Below are positions 50,354-61,033 of a stretch of DNA of 64,000 bases, piece after piece. Within the stretch, counting starts at the first letter, position 1. Each line of letters opens with the position of its first letter. Position numbers and translations under genes: made by a program. The notes below the pieces were generated by a model. The model did no database searches and was not told the origin of the DNA. It saw nothing but the letters and a program-made list of their open reading frames with translations. Source of the stretch: Paracoccaceae bacterium (GTDB taxonomy: Bacteria; Pseudomonadota; Alphaproteobacteria; Rhodobacterales; Rhodobacteraceae); assembly GCA_020425085.1 (NCBI GenBank), contig JAGQRW010000004.1, forward strand, positions 1 to 64,000. The letters run 5' to 3'.

Positions 50354-52369
50354 CTACTCCGCCGCCAGCGCGGCCCGGCGCATCCGGGCATTGGCCGACA
50401 ATTCCGCCATCACGGTTGAGGCACGGGCAATCGGGTTGGTCAGGTAGAAATCCCGCGCCAGCGCGTGGATTTCACCCCGCATCATCCGGCCGGCAGTTTC
50501 CGCCTGCCAGGCATTCTCTGCTACCTGATCAATATCGCCCAGATGCGGATGCGCCGCGAACAACACCTTGCGAAGCGCGCCAAGGTTGTCATAGCCAAGC
50601 GTCTGATCCAGTTCGCCGGAAAGGGCGCGAAGGATGGCCCAGTTCTCCTTGGCCTGCCCCGGTGCAAATCCAGCGCGCATCGCCAGTTGCGGGCGGCCTT
50701 CGGTATTGACGAACAGGCCCGGTTCCTCGGTATAGGCAGCGCCGGGAAGTATCACGTCGGCGCGATGTGCGCCACGATCGCCGTGGCTGCCCTGATAGAT
50801 CACAAAGGCACCGGGTTCGATATCGACCTCATCAGCGCCAAGGTTGTAGACCACTTCGGCCCCGTCCAGTGCTGCGGGCAGGCCGCCTTCGGTGACGAAA
50901 CCGATATCCATGCCGCCAACGCGCGATGCCGCCGAATGCAGCACCATGAATTTGGAATCGCTGTTTTTCGCCAGCTTCATTGCATGGCCAAGAACCGCCG
51001 GGCCGTCCTGGCCCATCAGCGCACCCTGACCGATGATCACCAGCGTTTCCATTTCCCTGGCCGGGCCGATTTCACGCACCGCCAATTCGCGCAGCGATTC
51101 GCGGTCAACTCCGACATGTTCAACGTCATAGGTCAGATCATGAAGATCCCCCACCATGCCGATGGTGGCACCCCTCAGCCATGCCTTGCGGATACGCGCG
51201 TTCAGAACCGGTGCCTCATCGCGCGGGTTGGTGCCGATCAACTGGATCATTCTGGCGCTGTCGATATCGTCAATGCGCGCCGTTCCGACATAGCCCGAGC
51301 GGTTGCCGATCGGCAGGTTGGCCCCGTCAACCCGGCATTCAGTGGTGCCGCCAATCGCGTCAACCAGTTGTTTCAGCGCGAACATCGCCTCGACCGGAGC
51401 AAGATCACCGGCCAGCGCCGCCACCTTCTTGCCCTTCATCGCCGATGCCGCAGCGGCCAGTGCCTCGGGCCAGGTGGCCGGGGTCAGCTTGCCCGATTTG
51501 CGGATATAGGGCTGATCCAGCCGCTGCCGCCTAAGCCCGTCCCAGATATGCCGGGTCTTGTCGGAAATCCATTCCTCGTTCACGCCATCGTGGTTTCGCG
51601 GCAGGATTCGCATCACCTCGCGCCCCTTGGTATCCAGTCGGATATTGCTGCCAAGCGCGTCCATCACGTCGATGGATTCCGTCTTTTTCAATTCCCACGA
51701 CCGGGCGGTAAAGGCGTAGGGCTTGTTGGTCAGCGCCCCCACCGGACAGAGGTCAACGACATTGCCCTGAAGGTTGGATTCCAGCATTTCCCCCAGATAG
51801 GTCACGACATCGGAATCCTCGCCGCGTCCGAGAATACCCAGTTCCGGCACCCCCGCCACCTCGGTGATGAAGCGCACGCAGCGGGTGCAGGAGATGCAGC
51901 GCGTCATGGTGGTGGCGACCAGCGGGCCGAAATCATCATCCATGCGGGCGCGTTTCGGTTCGCGGTAGCGGCTGAAATCAACACCATAGGCGATGGCCTG
52001 ATCCTGCAAATCACATTCGCCGCCCTGATCGCAGATCGGACAGTCCAGCGGATGGTTGATCAAAAGAAACTCCATCACCCCTTCGCGAGCCTTCTTGACC
52101 ATGGGGGATTTGGTTTTCACCACCGGCGGCTGGCCTTCCGGGCCGGGGCGCAGATCCTTGACCTGCATGGCGCAGGAGGCGGCTGGCTTGGGCGGGCCAC
52201 CGACCACTTCGACCAGGCACATGCGGCAGTTGCCGGCAATCGACAGACGCTCATGATAGCAGAACCGCGGGATTTCGATGCCCGCCACCTCGGCCGCCTG
52301 AAGGATGGTCATGGCCGGATCAACTTCGACTTCGATCTCGTCGATGATGAGTTTGCGCAGATCACTCAT
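50354..52369 (-). CDS. nuoG: NADH-quinone oxidoreductase subunit G
   Basis: A 671-residue subunit with an N-terminal [2Fe-2S] domain (GNCRMC, PAASC), the His-ligated [4Fe-4S] cluster in [18 protein letters not shown], a further [4Fe-4S] domain (CISCTRC) and a molybdopterin-oxidoreductase-like C-terminal domain that no longer binds molybdopterin. The ATG at 52369 is preferred over GTG 52378. It is preceded by a 59-bp gap with AAGGG. Confidence 0.96.
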   Translation of the reverse strand: MSDLRKLIIDEIEVEVDPAMTILQAAEVAGIEIPRFCYHERLSIAGNCRMCLVEVVGGPPKPAASCAMQVKDLRPGPEGQPPVVKTKSPMVKKAREGVMEFLLINHPLDCPICDQGGECDLQDQAIAYGVDFSRYREPKRARMDDDFGPLVATTMTRCISCTRCVRFITEVAGVPELGILGRGEDSDVVTYLGEMLESNLQGNVVDLCPVGALTNKPYAFTARSWELKKTESIDVMDALGSNIRLDTKGREVMRILPRNHDGVNEEWISDKTRHIWDGLRRQRLDQPYIRKSGKLTPATWPEALAAAASAMKGKKVAALAGDLAPVEAMFALKQLVDAIGGTTECRVDGANLPIGNRSGYVGTARIDDIDSARMIQLIGTNPRDEAPVLNARIRKAWLRGATIGMVGDLHDLTYDVEHVGVDRESLRELAVREIGPAREMETLVIIGQGALMGQDGPAVLGHAMKLAKNSDSKFMVLHSAASRVGGMDIGFVTEGGLPAALDGAEVVYNLGADEVDIEPGAFVIYQGSHGDRGAHRADVILPGAAYTEEPGLFVNTEGRPQLAMRAGFAPGQAKENWAILRALSGELDQTLGYDNLGALRKVLFAAHPHLGDIDQVAENAWQAETAGRMMRGEIHALARDFYLTNPIARASTVMAELSANARMRRAALAAE

Positions 52370-52428
52370 GTCGTTCACTTACCCTTGTTATCTGAATTCC
52401 TGTCCGGTTCGGTATCCGCACCGTTCAG

Positions 52429-52842
52429 TCATTTGTATTTCAGCAATTTGCCGATCTGGCTGTTTTTGGTCATTTCCGCCTGCCCAAGCGTGCAATAAGT
52501 CTCGGGCTGGTCGCGGTCCACACCATTTTTTTCAAGATACGCATATGTCGCTGCTCTCAGGCGATCCTGTTCCGATTTTGTCTTGCGATAGGCGTCGATT
52601 TCGGCGCGGCTGAAGCCCTGACTTGAGGCATAACTGACGATGCCCAGAACATAAAGGGTGGCCGCGATACGACGCGCCTCGATCGTGGGGCATTTGTCGC
52701 GAATCTCATGGCCGATGGCGGCCGTCAGCAGGCGGTTGAAAATCTCGGCGTTGTCCTTGATTTCCGGTTTGGCGATGGCGCTGGCCGAAAGGCTGCTGGC
52801 CAGCAAGGTGGCGGTGGTGAATCGGGTCAGGTTTTTCAACAT
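52429..52842 (-). CDS. DUF5333-type protein between nuoF and nuoG
   Basis: A 137-residue protein with a signal peptide (residues 1-24, ending SASAIA-K). The mature part is helical, with cysteines in RDKCPTIEARRIAA and ETYCTLG. It matches my memory of DUF5333, a Rhodobacteraceae family found in nuo operons; this is moderate evidence. AAAGGAG lies 8 nt before the ATG. Its role is unknown. Confidence 0.75.
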   Translation of the reverse strand: MLKNLTRFTTATLLASSLSASAIAKPEIKDNAEIFNRLLTAAIGHEIRDKCPTIEARRIAATLYVLGIVSYASSQGFSRAEIDAYRKTKSEQDRLRAATYAYLEKNGVDRDQPETYCTLGQAEMTKNSQIGKLLKYK

Positions 52843-52960
52843 GGATTGGCTCCTTTCAATGGAAAGGAGAGGCAGACGGCATCCGATATGCAATAACAGC
52901 ATCCGACCGGACCCGAGGCCGACCGTTTCGTTACCGCAAATGCCCTCGGTGCCATCATGC

Positions 52961-54256
52961 CTATTCAGCCGCCACCGCAGATACCCCGCCCTTGCGCTTG
53001 GCCTTGATCCGATCTTCGATCTCATCGCGGAAATGCCGGATCAGCCCCTGCACCGGCCAGGCCGCCGCATCGCCAAGGGCGCAGATGGTGTGGCCTTCGA
53101 CCTGCTTGGTCACATCCAAGAGCGTGTCGATTTCCTCGACCTCGGCCTCACCGCGGATCAGCCGTTCCATCACCCGCATCATCCAGCCGGTGCCTTCGCG
53201 GCAGGGGGTACACTGACCGCAGCTTTCGTGCTTGTAGAATTTCGACAGCCGCCAGATCGCCTTGATCACGTCGGTGGACTGATCCATCACGATCACCGCC
53301 GCCGTTCCCAGCCCGGATTTCTGGTCGCGCAGCCAGTCGAAATCCATGATCGCCTCACGCGCGATCGACGCGGGCAGCAGTGGTACCGAGGCACCGCCCG
53401 GGATCACCGCCTTGAGGTTGTCCCAGCCGCCACGAATACCGCCACAATGTTTCTCGATCAGTTCCTGAAACGGGATCGACATCGCCTCTTCGACCACGCA
53501 GGGATTGTTCACATGGCCGGAGATGGCAAACAGCTTGGTGCCGGCGTTGTTGGGGCGGCCGAATGAGGTGAACCAGTCCGGCCCGCGTCTGAGGATGGTC
53601 GGCGCAACCGCGATCGACTCGACATTGTTGACCGTGGTCGGGCAACCATAAAGCCCCGCACCCGCCGGAAACGGCGGCTTCATCCGGGGCAGGCCTTTCT
53701 TGCCCTCGATGCTTTCCAGCAGCGCGGTTTCCTCGCCGCAGATATAGGCACCCGCCCCATGCGCAAGGTAAAGGTCGAAATCCCAGCCGGATTTGGCGGC
53801 GTTTGCCCCCAGCAATCCGGCGTCATAAGCCTCATCAATCGCTGCTTGCAGCGCCTCGCGCTCGCGGATGAATTCGCCGCGGATATAAATGTATCCGGTA
53901 TGCGCACCCATGGCGAAACCGGCGATCAGGCAACCTTCGATCAGGGTGTGCGGATCATGGCGCATGATCTCGCGGTCCTTGCAGGTGCCGGGTTCGGATT
54001 CATCGGCGTTGACCACCAGATAGCTGGGACGGCCATCGCTTTCCTTGGGCATGAAGGACCATTTCAGGCCGGTCGGAAACCCTGCCCCGCCACGGCCACG
54101 CAGGCCCGAGGCCTTCATCTGATCGACCACCCAGTCGCGTCCGTTCTTGATGATTTTTCCGGTTCCGTCCCAATGTCCACGCGCACGCGCACCCTTCAGG
54201 CTGCGGTCATGCATGCCGTAAAGATTGGTAAAGATCCGATCCTGATCCTTTAGCAT
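52961..54256 (-). CDS. nuoF: NADH-quinone oxidoreductase subunit F
   Basis: A 431-residue subunit that binds NADH and FMN and holds cluster N3. The motifs [32 protein letters not shown] (FMN) and the cluster ligands [13 protein letters not shown] are visible, with the fourth Cys in [13 protein letters not shown]. It lies 3 bp after the DUF5337-type gene. Confidence 0.97.
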   Translation of the reverse strand: MLKDQDRIFTNLYGMHDRSLKGARARGHWDGTGKIIKNGRDWVVDQMKASGLRGRGGAGFPTGLKWSFMPKESDGRPSYLVVNADESEPGTCKDREIMRHDPHTLIEGCLIAGFAMGAHTGYIYIRGEFIREREALQAAIDEAYDAGLLGANAAKSGWDFDLYLAHGAGAYICGEETALLESIEGKKGLPRMKPPFPAGAGLYGCPTTVNNVESIAVAPTILRRGPDWFTSFGRPNNAGTKLFAISGHVNNPCVVEEAMSIPFQELIEKHCGGIRGGWDNLKAVIPGGASVPLLPASIAREAIMDFDWLRDQKSGLGTAAVIVMDQSTDVIKAIWRLSKFYKHESCGQCTPCREGTGWMMRVMERLIRGEAEVEEIDTLLDVTKQVEGHTICALGDAAAWPVQGLIRHFRDEIEDRIKAKRKGGVSAVAAE

Positions 54257-54259
54257 TCG

Positions 54260-54475
54260 TCATTCCTCATTCTTCCGGCGCCTTTGCCAGACCTGAAACA
54301 AAACCACCATCGCCCAGAAAAAGGCGGCAAGCGCCGCCAGATCGGCCAGAATCGCATAGCTTGCGTCCCAACCCATCCTGCCCCCGAGCCAGGAGACCCC
54401 CATCCAGGCCGGAAAGGTCACGATGATCACGATGGCAGCGATCCGTGACTGTCTTTCCGGCGGTTCTGTTGGCAA
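54260..54475 (-). CDS. DUF5337-type small membrane protein before nuoF
   Basis: A 71-residue protein with two membrane segments (residues about 12-30 and 41-61) and a charged tail (QRRRKNEE). Proteins of this kind, labelled DUF5337, occur in Rhodobacteraceae nuo clusters as I recall. The start is TTG 54475 with GGAG 7 nt upstream; no in-frame ATG is nearby. It is probably an accessory membrane protein of complex I; function unknown. Confidence 0.7.
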   Translation of the reverse strand: MPTEPPERQSRIAAIVIIVTFPAWMGVSWLGGRMGWDASYAILADLAALAAFFWAMVVLFQVWQRRRKNEE

Positions 54476-54506
54476 TGGGATACTCCGTATTCATGTATTC
54501 CAGCGA

Positions 54507-55169
54507 CTAATAGACGCTGCCTTTGTCCACTTTCCTTGAAAATTCCGTCTCGCCACCCTCGGCCAGGGTCTTGGCCTGCCCGGACCAGTCATCGCGGCTT
54601 GCCCGGCCTTTGAAGCGGATGAGGTTATCATCGACCCAGGCGATTTCGGCGCTGGTCCAGGCCGCGATCTGGTCGAAATGAAAAATTCCCATGCCGTGAA
54701 GTTGCTTTTCCAGCCCCGGGCCGATCCCCTTGATGCGTTTCAGATCATCCGGCTTGCCGTCCCGCGCTGCCTTGAGCTTTGGCGGGCTGCCGTCCGTGGC
54801 AGCGGTTGCCTTGGTTTCAGCCGGTTTTGCTTCTGGCGCGGCTTTCGATTCAGGTTTGGCAGCCTTTACCGGTTCTGGCACCGCCTTGCGGTCGTCGGCG
54901 GCGGTGGGTTGCCGCTTGGGCACCGGCGCGGCACTGGCTGCCGATTCAGCGCGGGCCAGATTGCCTGCGGTTTCGACACGTCCGCTTACGCAGAACAGCC
55001 GGATCAGCAACCAACCTGCGACAAAGAACACGATGAGGCCGAAAATCAGCGCCAGAATCATGCCCCATTCAAACGACTTCCAGGCGAACAGAAAGGCAAG
55101 TATTCCCAGCAACACCCCGGCCAGCCAGCTAAGCGTGCGGCAGGTGCTTCCGGTTTCAGGGTTGCTCAT
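54507..55169 (-). CDS. Membrane-anchored HhH-domain protein of the nuo operon (short form)
   Basis: A 220-residue protein. Residues 13-30 and 36-58 are membrane segments; about 70-140 is a Lys/Ala/Pro-rich linker; 141-220 is a helix-hairpin-helix domain starting [20 protein letters not shown]. Over these 80 residues about 57 are identical to the NuoE C-terminus, including the shared ending [10 protein letters not shown]. HhH domains of this type are often labelled flap-endonuclease-1-like, but no nuclease residues are seen. GAAGGAGG precedes the ATG. It follows the long-form paralogue. It may dock NuoE or complex I at the membrane; that is inference. Confidence 0.85.
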   Translation of the reverse strand: MSNPETGSTCRTLSWLAGVLLGILAFLFAWKSFEWGMILALIFGLIVFFVAGWLLIRLFCVSGRVETAGNLARAESAASAAPVPKRQPTAADDRKAVPEPVKAAKPESKAAPEAKPAETKATAATDGSPPKLKAARDGKPDDLKRIKGIGPGLEKQLHGMGIFHFDQIAAWTSAEIAWVDDNLIRFKGRASRDDWSGQAKTLAEGGETEFSRKVDKGSVY

Positions 55170-55221
55170 CGCTTCCTCCTTCAGTCGGTTTCGGTTGATA
55201 TTGCAGGTTCAAGTCAATGTC

Positions 55222-56736
55222 CTATCCGGAATTGCGGCTGATCTGGATCGCCTGCTTGCGCCACGCCTCGGCACCGGGTTGGCCATCCTCGATCTGCATG
55301 TTGGCGTCAAGCCAGGCCAGTTCGCGTCGGTTCATGCTGGTAAACTGCGCAAAATGATAGATTCCGGCACGGTTTAGGGCGGTCTGCTGTATCGCGCCGA
55401 TACCGTCGATCTGGGTCAGATCATCGGCCATGCCGTCGATCGGCTGGTCCAGGCCGTTCGGCTCCATCGGAACGATGGCCCGTCTTTGCGGGGTTTCATC
55501 CGGTTGCGTCCCTGTCGGCGGGGCGGTTTCGGTTTCGGCTATGGCCGGTTCATCCATAGCGGCATCGGCGAATTCTGCGGGTTCTTCGGCCCCTGTTGCC
55601 GGTGTGGCGTCAGCCTCATGCGGCTCGGCAGAATAGCCCTCCGGTTCCTCCGGTTCTGGTTCGGCATTGGTTTCAACGTTGGTTTCGCTGCCAGCATCCT
55701 GACCGGTGTCGCCATGCACTGAATCGACCGCCTGTTGCGCCTCGGCTTCGGCCCTGGCGGTCAGGGTGACAAGCTTTTGATGGAACGCCTCATCGGTGTC
55801 GATCGCGGTGGTATAGACGCGGCTGGCATCGGGCACCGCCACCTTTTCGGCGCGGGCATATGCGGCAAGGTCTTCGGCCTCGGCCGCCTCGACCTCGCTG
55901 GCGATTGCCTTGATCCTGTCGGCAACCGCCTTGGCCTTGGCAGCGGCATCCTGCGCCGGGGCGGCAGCTTCCACGGCGTTTTCCAGGTTGGTTTCAAAAT
56001 CGGTTTCCACATCGATTTCCACGGCGGTTTCGCTGTCCGCCTCTGCTGCTGCGGCTTCGGTTTCGACGACCTCGGCACTGTCTTCAGCGGCTGGTTCCAA
56101 AACGGTTTCTTCGGCCATCGCTTGATCGGCTATAGCCGTTTCATCGGGTTGTGCTGATTCCAGCCCGTCGGAGGCGTCATCGACCGGCCCGCTGTCAGCC
56201 TGTTCCCCATTGGCCGCGCGCTTGATCGAGGCGACGACGCGTTCCACCTCGATATCGCCATCACCTTCATCAGTTGGCTTTGTCTCGGATGCGGTCGGTG
56301 TCTTTGCCGGTTTCTCAGGCTTCACCGGCTGTACTGCAACGGCGGTTTCATCTTCTGCCGGATCATCCATGTCCAAATCGGCCACGGCAGCGATGCCTGC
56401 GACACCTGCCTTGGCGGCTGCGGTGATATCCGGGCGTTCGGTGGTTTCCTTGTCGACCTTCAGTTCGTTATAGCGTTTCGGGCGAATCTGGCTGGCGGCG
56501 TCGTCTTCTGCCGAAACAGCGTTGGCGTCGCCGGCCTTTGCCTTGCCGTCGCGACAGAGCAGACGGCTAAGCACCATACCGACCAGAACCATGCCGCCGA
56601 AACCGGCCAGAAGCGAGGTCAGGATTTCCTGTTGCAACTGGATCAAGAACTCGTAAATCAGCGCACCACCGGCGATGGCAGCGACCAGCCAGCAGATACT
56701 GCTGCATCTGCCGCCGCTTTTCTGCTGTTTTGCCAT
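55222..56736 (-). CDS. Long acidic membrane-anchored HhH-domain protein of the nuo operon
   Basis: A 504-residue protein. Two membrane segments lie at about 14-32 and 40-60 and a cytoplasmic Cys-Arg stretch follows. Residues about 70-430 are a very acidic Ala/Glu/Asp/Pro-rich, probably disordered region with repetitive VET/DFET patterns. Residues 438-504 are a diverged HhH domain (DDLTQIDGIGAIQQTALN, then LAWLDANMQ). It lacks the GGETEFSRK tail of the other two copies. The ATG at 56736 has GGGAG about 9 nt upstream. I know of no assigned function. Confidence 0.8.
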   Translation of the reverse strand: MAKQQKSGGRCSSICWLVAAIAGGALIYEFLIQLQQEILTSLLAGFGGMVLVGMVLSRLLCRDGKAKAGDANAVSAEDDAASQIRPKRYNELKVDKETTERPDITAAAKAGVAGIAAVADLDMDDPAEDETAVAVQPVKPEKPAKTPTASETKPTDEGDGDIEVERVVASIKRAANGEQADSGPVDDASDGLESAQPDETAIADQAMAEETVLEPAAEDSAEVVETEAAAAEADSETAVEIDVETDFETNLENAVEAAAPAQDAAAKAKAVADRIKAIASEVEAAEAEDLAAYARAEKVAVPDASRVYTTAIDTDEAFHQKLVTLTARAEAEAQQAVDSVHGDTGQDAGSETNVETNAEPEPEEPEGYSAEPHEADATPATGAEEPAEFADAAMDEPAIAETETAPPTGTQPDETPQRRAIVPMEPNGLDQPIDGMADDLTQIDGIGAIQQTALNRAGIYHFAQFTSMNRRELAWLDANMQIEDGQPGAEAWRKQAIQISRNSG

Positions 56737-56775
56737 TCCCACCTACTCCCTGTTCCTGCTTGCGGTTCCGGGCGC

Positions 56776-57900
56776 CTAGTAAACGCCACCCTTCTTCACT
56801 TTTCTGGAAAATTCGGTTTCGCCGCCTGATGCGAGGATTTTTGCCTGCGCCTGCCAGTCGTCACGGCTGACCCTGCCCCTGAAGCCGGTCAGGTTCTCAT
56901 CGACCCAGGCGATTTCTTCACTGCTCCAGCCGGCGATCTGGTCGAAATGCCAGACGCCGAGACTGTTCAGCAGGGTTTCCAGTTTCGGGCCGACACCCTT
57001 GATGCGTTTCAGATCATCCGCACCGGTATCACGCGCTGATTTCAGCATCGCCGGCTTGATGTCTTTCGGCTTGCCGCTGTCGGCCTGCCCAAAGGCCGAC
57101 TTGGCCACCGCCTCTTTGGTGGTTGCCGGCGCGTCTGACGCAGGTTTGGCCCTGGTGGCCGGTTTGGCTTTGGCTTCGGCGGGTTTTGGCACGGCTTTGG
57201 TGCGGGATTTCAGGATCGGCACCTCGTCACCCTGAATGCGCTTGATGGTGTCGCCAAACGCCACCGCCCGGTCGACCGAAGCATTATATCGCGCGCGCCC
57301 GCTTTCAAAATCGGTGAGGCTGGTCAGCCCGGAAAGCGGTTCGGCAGCATAGCGGCCATTTTGCGGGCCGGGCAACGGCACCTCGCCATTGGCCAGCGTT
57401 GCCATGATGGCGCGGAATTTGTCCGCCGTCAGATCTTCATAGAAATCCTTGCCGATCTGCACCATTGGCGCGTTGGTACAGGCGCCAAGGCATTCCACCT
57501 CTTCCCAACTGAACTTGCCATCGGCGGACAGTTCATGCGCATTCGGTGCGATCAGTTCGCGGCAGATCGAGATCAGGTCCTCGGCACCGCAGATCATGCA
57601 GGTTGTGGTGCCGCAGACCTGAATATGTGCCACCGAACCAACCGGTTGCAACTGGTACATGAAGTAGAAGGTGGCGACTTCCAGCACCCGGATATGCGCC
57701 ATGCCCAGCATGTCGCCGACTGCCTCGATTGCCGGTCTGGTCAGCCAGCCTTCCTGTTCCTGGGCGCGCCACAGAAGCGGGATCACCGCGCTGGCCTGAC
57801 GACCCTCGGGATATTTGGCGATCTGGGCTTCGGCCCATTTCAGGTTGGCTGCAGTAAAGGCAAAGCTGTCGGGTTGGGTATGGTGTAGACGGCGAAGCAT
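56776..57900 (-). CDS. nuoE: NADH-quinone oxidoreductase subunit E with C-terminal HhH extension
   Basis: A 374-residue protein. Residues about 15-170 are a thioredoxin-like [2Fe-2S] domain with Cys96 and Cys101 (CGTTTC) and Cys137 and Cys141 (CLGAC), holding cluster N1a. After residue 180 come a linker (190-290, Lys/Ala/Pro-rich) and an HhH domain (295-374). The extension of about 200 residues is absent from E. coli NuoE (166 residues). The same domain recurs in the next two genes downstream. The ATG at 57900 was chosen; the longer frame upstream is antisense-like and overlaps nuoD. Confidence 0.95.
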   Translation of the reverse strand: MLRRLHHTQPDSFAFTAANLKWAEAQIAKYPEGRQASAVIPLLWRAQEQEGWLTRPAIEAVGDMLGMAHIRVLEVATFYFMYQLQPVGSVAHIQVCGTTTCMICGAEDLISICRELIAPNAHELSADGKFSWEEVECLGACTNAPMVQIGKDFYEDLTADKFRAIMATLANGEVPLPGPQNGRYAAEPLSGLTSLTDFESGRARYNASVDRAVAFGDTIKRIQGDEVPILKSRTKAVPKPAEAKAKPATRAKPASDAPATTKEAVAKSAFGQADSGKPKDIKPAMLKSARDTGADDLKRIKGVGPKLETLLNSLGVWHFDQIAGWSSEEIAWVDENLTGFRGRVSRDDWQAQAKILASGGETEFSRKVKKGGVY

Positions 57901-57949
57901 TATCGTGCGCGTCCTTTTGCAAGTGGTTTCACAAGGCGAACAGGCCGCA

Positions 57950-59158
57950 TCATCGGTCCACCTCGCCGAAAACGACGTCGATCGAACCGATAATGGCAGC
58001 GATGTCGGCCAGTTGGTGCCCCCGGCTGAGGTGATCCATCGCCTGAAGGTGCAAAAATCCCGGTGCGCGTATCTTGGCCTTGTAGGGTTTGTTGCTGCCA
58101 TCCGACACCAGATAGACACCGAATTCGCCCTTGGGCGCCTCGACCGCGGCGTAAACCTCGCCTTCGGGAACGTGGAAGCCCTCGGTATAAAGCTTGAAGT
58201 GATGGATCAGCGCCTCCATCGAGGTTTTCATGTCGCCGCGTTTGGGCGGGGCGATCTTGCCGCGTGTCAGCACATCGCCGGTGGCATGGCCAAGCTTTTC
58301 AATCGCTTGCTGGATGATCTTCACGCTTTCGCGCATCTCGGCCAGACGCACGAGGTAGCGGTCATAGCAGTCGCCGTTCTTGCCGATGGGAATTTTGAAA
58401 TCAAACTCGTCATAGCATTCATAGGGTTGCGAACGGCGCAGATCCCAGGCCATGCCGGATCCGCGCACCATCACGCCGGAAAACCCCCAATCCAGCGCCT
58501 CTTGTTCGGTGACAATGGCGATATTGACGTTGCGTTGCTTGAAGACGCGGTTTTCGGTCAAAAGCAGTTCGATGTCGTCCAGAACGGTCGGAAATTCCAG
58601 CGACCACTGCATGATATCGTCAAGCAGTTCCGGCGGCAGATCCTGATGCACCCCACCGGGGCGGAAATAGGCGGCGTGAAACCGCGCCCCACTGGCGCGC
58701 TCATAAAAGATGCAGAGTTTCTCGCGTTCCTCGAACCCCCAGAGGGGTGGCGTCAGCGCGCCCACATCCATCGCCTGCGTGGTGACGTTCAAAAGGTGGT
58801 TTAGGATGCGGCCGATTTCCGAATAAAGCACCCGGATCAGGCTGGCGCGGCGTGGCACCACCGTGCCGGTCAGTTTTTCTATCGCCAGACACCAGGCATG
58901 TTCCTGATTCATCGGCGCCACGTAATCCAGCCGGTCAAAATACGGCAGGTTTTGCAGATAGGTACGGCTTTCCATCAGCTTTTCGGTGCCGCGATGCAAC
59001 AGGCCGATATGCGGATCGCACCGCTCGACAATCTCGCCGTCCAGTTCCAGCACCAAACGCAAAACACCGTGCGCCGCCGGATGTTGCGGGCCGAAGTTGA
59101 TGTTGAAATTGCGGATTTTCTGTTCGCCTGTCAGGGCGTCGTTATGTACGCCGTCCAT
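57950..59158 (-). CDS. nuoD: NADH-quinone oxidoreductase subunit D
   Basis: A 402-residue subunit related to hydrogenase large subunits; with NuoB and NuoH it forms the quinone site. [28 protein letters not shown] and the conserved C-terminal DVVFGEVDR are visible. The ATG at 59158 has AAGGAGG 9 nt upstream and is preferred over GTG 59161. It overlaps the preceding small gene by 1 bp. Confidence 0.97.
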   Translation of the reverse strand: MDGVHNDALTGEQKIRNFNINFGPQHPAAHGVLRLVLELDGEIVERCDPHIGLLHRGTEKLMESRTYLQNLPYFDRLDYVAPMNQEHAWCLAIEKLTGTVVPRRASLIRVLYSEIGRILNHLLNVTTQAMDVGALTPPLWGFEEREKLCIFYERASGARFHAAYFRPGGVHQDLPPELLDDIMQWSLEFPTVLDDIELLLTENRVFKQRNVNIAIVTEQEALDWGFSGVMVRGSGMAWDLRRSQPYECYDEFDFKIPIGKNGDCYDRYLVRLAEMRESVKIIQQAIEKLGHATGDVLTRGKIAPPKRGDMKTSMEALIHHFKLYTEGFHVPEGEVYAAVEAPKGEFGVYLVSDGSNKPYKAKIRAPGFLHLQAMDHLSRGHQLADIAAIIGSIDVVFGEVDR

Positions 59159-59355
59159 CACGACCGGCCTCCTTCAAGTTTGTCCTTGAACGCAACGACC
59201 CAAAGCAGGACCAGTGCGCCAAGCGGAATGATTGCCACCAGCGCAACCCAGTTCGGAATGCCAAAGCGCGGCAGGATGCGCCAGAACGGGATGACCAGAA
59301 GTGCAGCCATGATCAAAAGGTAAAATACACCCGCCGAACCAAAATTCATCATCAT
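59158..59355 (-). CDS. Small membrane protein between nuoC and nuoD
   Basis: A 65-residue protein with two membrane segments (about 9-24 and 37-54) joined by a short loop ([14 protein letters not shown]) and a charged C-terminal end (KDKLEGGRS). It is coupled on both sides: its ATG overlaps the nuoC stop (ATGATG run) and its TGA overlaps the nuoD ATG. Its size and place suggest an accessory membrane subunit or assembly factor. I recognise no named family. Confidence 0.75.
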   Translation of the reverse strand: MMMNFGSAGVFYLLIMAALLVIPFWRILPRFGIPNWVALVAIIPLGALVLLWVVAFKDKLEGGRS

Positions 59356-59957
59356 TTCGCGGACTCCTTTTCGTCACCGGGCAGAATGTATTCCGCCCCC
59401 TCCCAGGGGGACATGAAATCAAACTGCCGGTATTCCTGCACCAAGGATACGGGGTCATAAACCACGCGCTTTTCTTTTTCGTCATAGCGCACTTCGGTAT
59501 AGCCAGTGGTCGGGAAATCCTTGCGCAAGGGATGGCCGCGAAAGCCGTAATCGGTCAGGATGCGGCGCAAATCCGGGTGGCCCGAAAACATCAGCCCATA
59601 CATGTCGAAAACTTCACGCTCAAACCAGTTGGCCGAAGGAAAGACCGAGGTTAGCGACGGCACCAGATCGCGTTCGCGCGTATTCAGTTTCAGGCGAATA
59701 CGCTGATTTCGGTACATCGACAGCAGGTGATAGACCACCTCGAACCGTTCACCACGCGTGGGGAAATCGACGGCAGTGATATCCACCAGCGTCGAGAACA
59801 GGCAGTTGCGGTCGTTTTTCAGGAATTCCACCAGATCGACCAGTCCATTGCCGGTCACCTGCACCGTCAGTTCACCGCCGGCCACCAGCGTTGAGACGAC
59901 GGCATCCGCCTGTCGAGCCTCGATCAGGGCGGCCAGTTCTTTGAGGGCTTCGCTCAT
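59352..59957 (-). CDS. nuoC: NADH-quinone oxidoreductase subunit C
   Basis: A 201-residue 30-kDa-type subunit of the connecting fragment. The signature [20 protein letters not shown], then [20 protein letters not shown] and the [19 protein letters not shown] segment, are visible. It is separate from NuoD, unlike the E. coli NuoCD fusion. It lies 15 bp after nuoB. Confidence 0.97.
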   Translation of the reverse strand: MSEALKELAALIEARQADAVVSTLVAGGELTVQVTGNGLVDLVEFLKNDRNCLFSTLVDITAVDFPTRGERFEVVYHLLSMYRNQRIRLKLNTRERDLVPSLTSVFPSANWFEREVFDMYGLMFSGHPDLRRILTDYGFRGHPLRKDFPTTGYTEVRYDEKEKRVVYDPVSLVQEYRQFDFMSPWEGAEYILPGDEKESAK

Positions 59958-59972
59958 TCCATCGTCCTTGAC

Positions 59973-60506
59973 TTAACGGGCAATCGTTCCGGTGCGCCGG
60001 ATTTTCTTTTGCAGTTGCAGGATCCCATAAAGCAGCGCCTCGGCGGTCGGCGGGCAGCCGGGAACATAGATGTCAACCGGCACGATCCGGTCACAGCCGC
60101 GCACCACGCTATAGGAATAGTGGTAATAGCCGCCGCCATTGGCGCAACTGCCCATCGACAGGACATAGCGCGGCTCGGGCATCTGGTCGTACACCTTCCT
60201 CAGGGCGGGGGCCATCTTGTTGGTCAGGGTGCCGGCCACGATCATCAGGTCAGACTGCCGAGGGCTGGCGCGGGGCGCCGTGCCGAAACGCTCCAGATCA
60301 TAGCGCGGCATCGAGGTGTGCATCATCTCGACCGCACAACAGGCAAGCCCGAAGGTCATCCAGTGCAAGGAACCGGTGCGTGCCCAGTTGATGATATCCT
60401 CGGTCGAGGTCAGAAGGAATCCCTTGTCCTGCAATTCGCGATTCAGCGCGATGGTCGCCACCTCATTGTCGGGGCCTGCGGTATTTGCGGCAGTGCTCAA
60501 TCCCAT
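59973..60506 (-). CDS. nuoB: NADH-quinone oxidoreductase subunit B
   Basis: A 177-residue subunit holding cluster N2. The ligands appear as [10 protein letters not shown], a Cys in GSCANGGG and another in [11 protein letters not shown]. The ATG at 60506 is preferred because AAGG lies 9 nt upstream and the protein then overlaps nuoA by 10 bp; the start at 60527 would overlap it by 31 bp. Confidence 0.97.
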   Translation of the reverse strand: MGLSTAANTAGPDNEVATIALNRELQDKGFLLTSTEDIINWARTGSLHWMTFGLACCAVEMMHTSMPRYDLERFGTAPRASPRQSDLMIVAGTLTNKMAPALRKVYDQMPEPRYVLSMGSCANGGGYYHYSYSVVRGCDRIVPVDIYVPGCPPTAEALLYGILQLQKKIRRTGTIAR

Positions 60507-60862
60507 TCCAGTGCGCCTTTCTTCCATTCATAGGCAAATCCGACGGTCAGAACCCCGAGAAACACCATCATCGACCAGAAGCCAAGTTCGCCGACATGCT
60601 GAAACGAGGCGGCCCAGGGGAACAGGAACGCCACCTCCAGATCGAAGATGATGAACAGTATCGACACCAGATAAAACCGCACATCGAATTTCATCCGCGC
60701 GTCGTCAAAGGCGTTGAAACCGCATTCATAGGCGCTGATTTTTTCAGGATCGGGGTTGCGGACCGCGACCACGAGGGCGGCCAGGATCAGAACTAAGCCA
60801 AGTGCGACGGCAAGCCCGAGGAAGATGAGGATCGGAAGGTAATCTCTTAACAATGCGTCCAA
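60497..60862 (-). CDS. nuoA: NADH-quinone oxidoreductase subunit A
   Basis: A 121-residue subunit with three membrane helices and the conserved [20 protein letters not shown] and [11 protein letters not shown] segments. It is the first gene of the nuo unit, with a promoter about 40 bp upstream and a GAAGGAG ribosome binding site. Confidence 0.97.
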   Translation of the reverse strand: MDALLRDYLPILIFLGLAVALGLVLILAALVVAVRNPDPEKISAYECGFNAFDDARMKFDVRFYLVSILFIIFDLEVAFLFPWAASFQHVGELGFWSMMVFLGVLTVGFAYEWKKGALEWD

Positions 60863-60902
60863 CGCCGGCTCCTTCGTGCTGCCTCAGGGGTTTTCCTGCT
60901 GA

Positions 60903-60931
60903 CCTTTACCTGTCAGGCGCATGAACGTCAA
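60903..60931 (-). promoter_or_regulatory. Candidate promoter of the nuo operon
   Basis: On the minus strand TTGACG (60931-60926), a 17-bp spacer and TAAAGG (60908-60903) precede nuoA. The -35 matches 5 of 6; the -10 is weak. The transcription start would be near 60896, giving a leader of about 34 nt that contains the ribosome binding site. Confidence 0.5.
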
Positions 60932-61033
60932 CAGAACCCGGCCCGGTTGCGGCGGGTTATCCGGGCTGAAAACCGGCGTTTTCGGCGGGTTGGCGGAACC
61001 GGTCGTCAGGCTGCGGTGGCAGGGTGGCGGGTT

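Noticed and set aside
60507-60527. Longer nuoB start at 60527
   Set aside because: It would overlap nuoA by 31 bp and lacks a better ribosome binding site; 60506 has AAGG 9 nt upstream.
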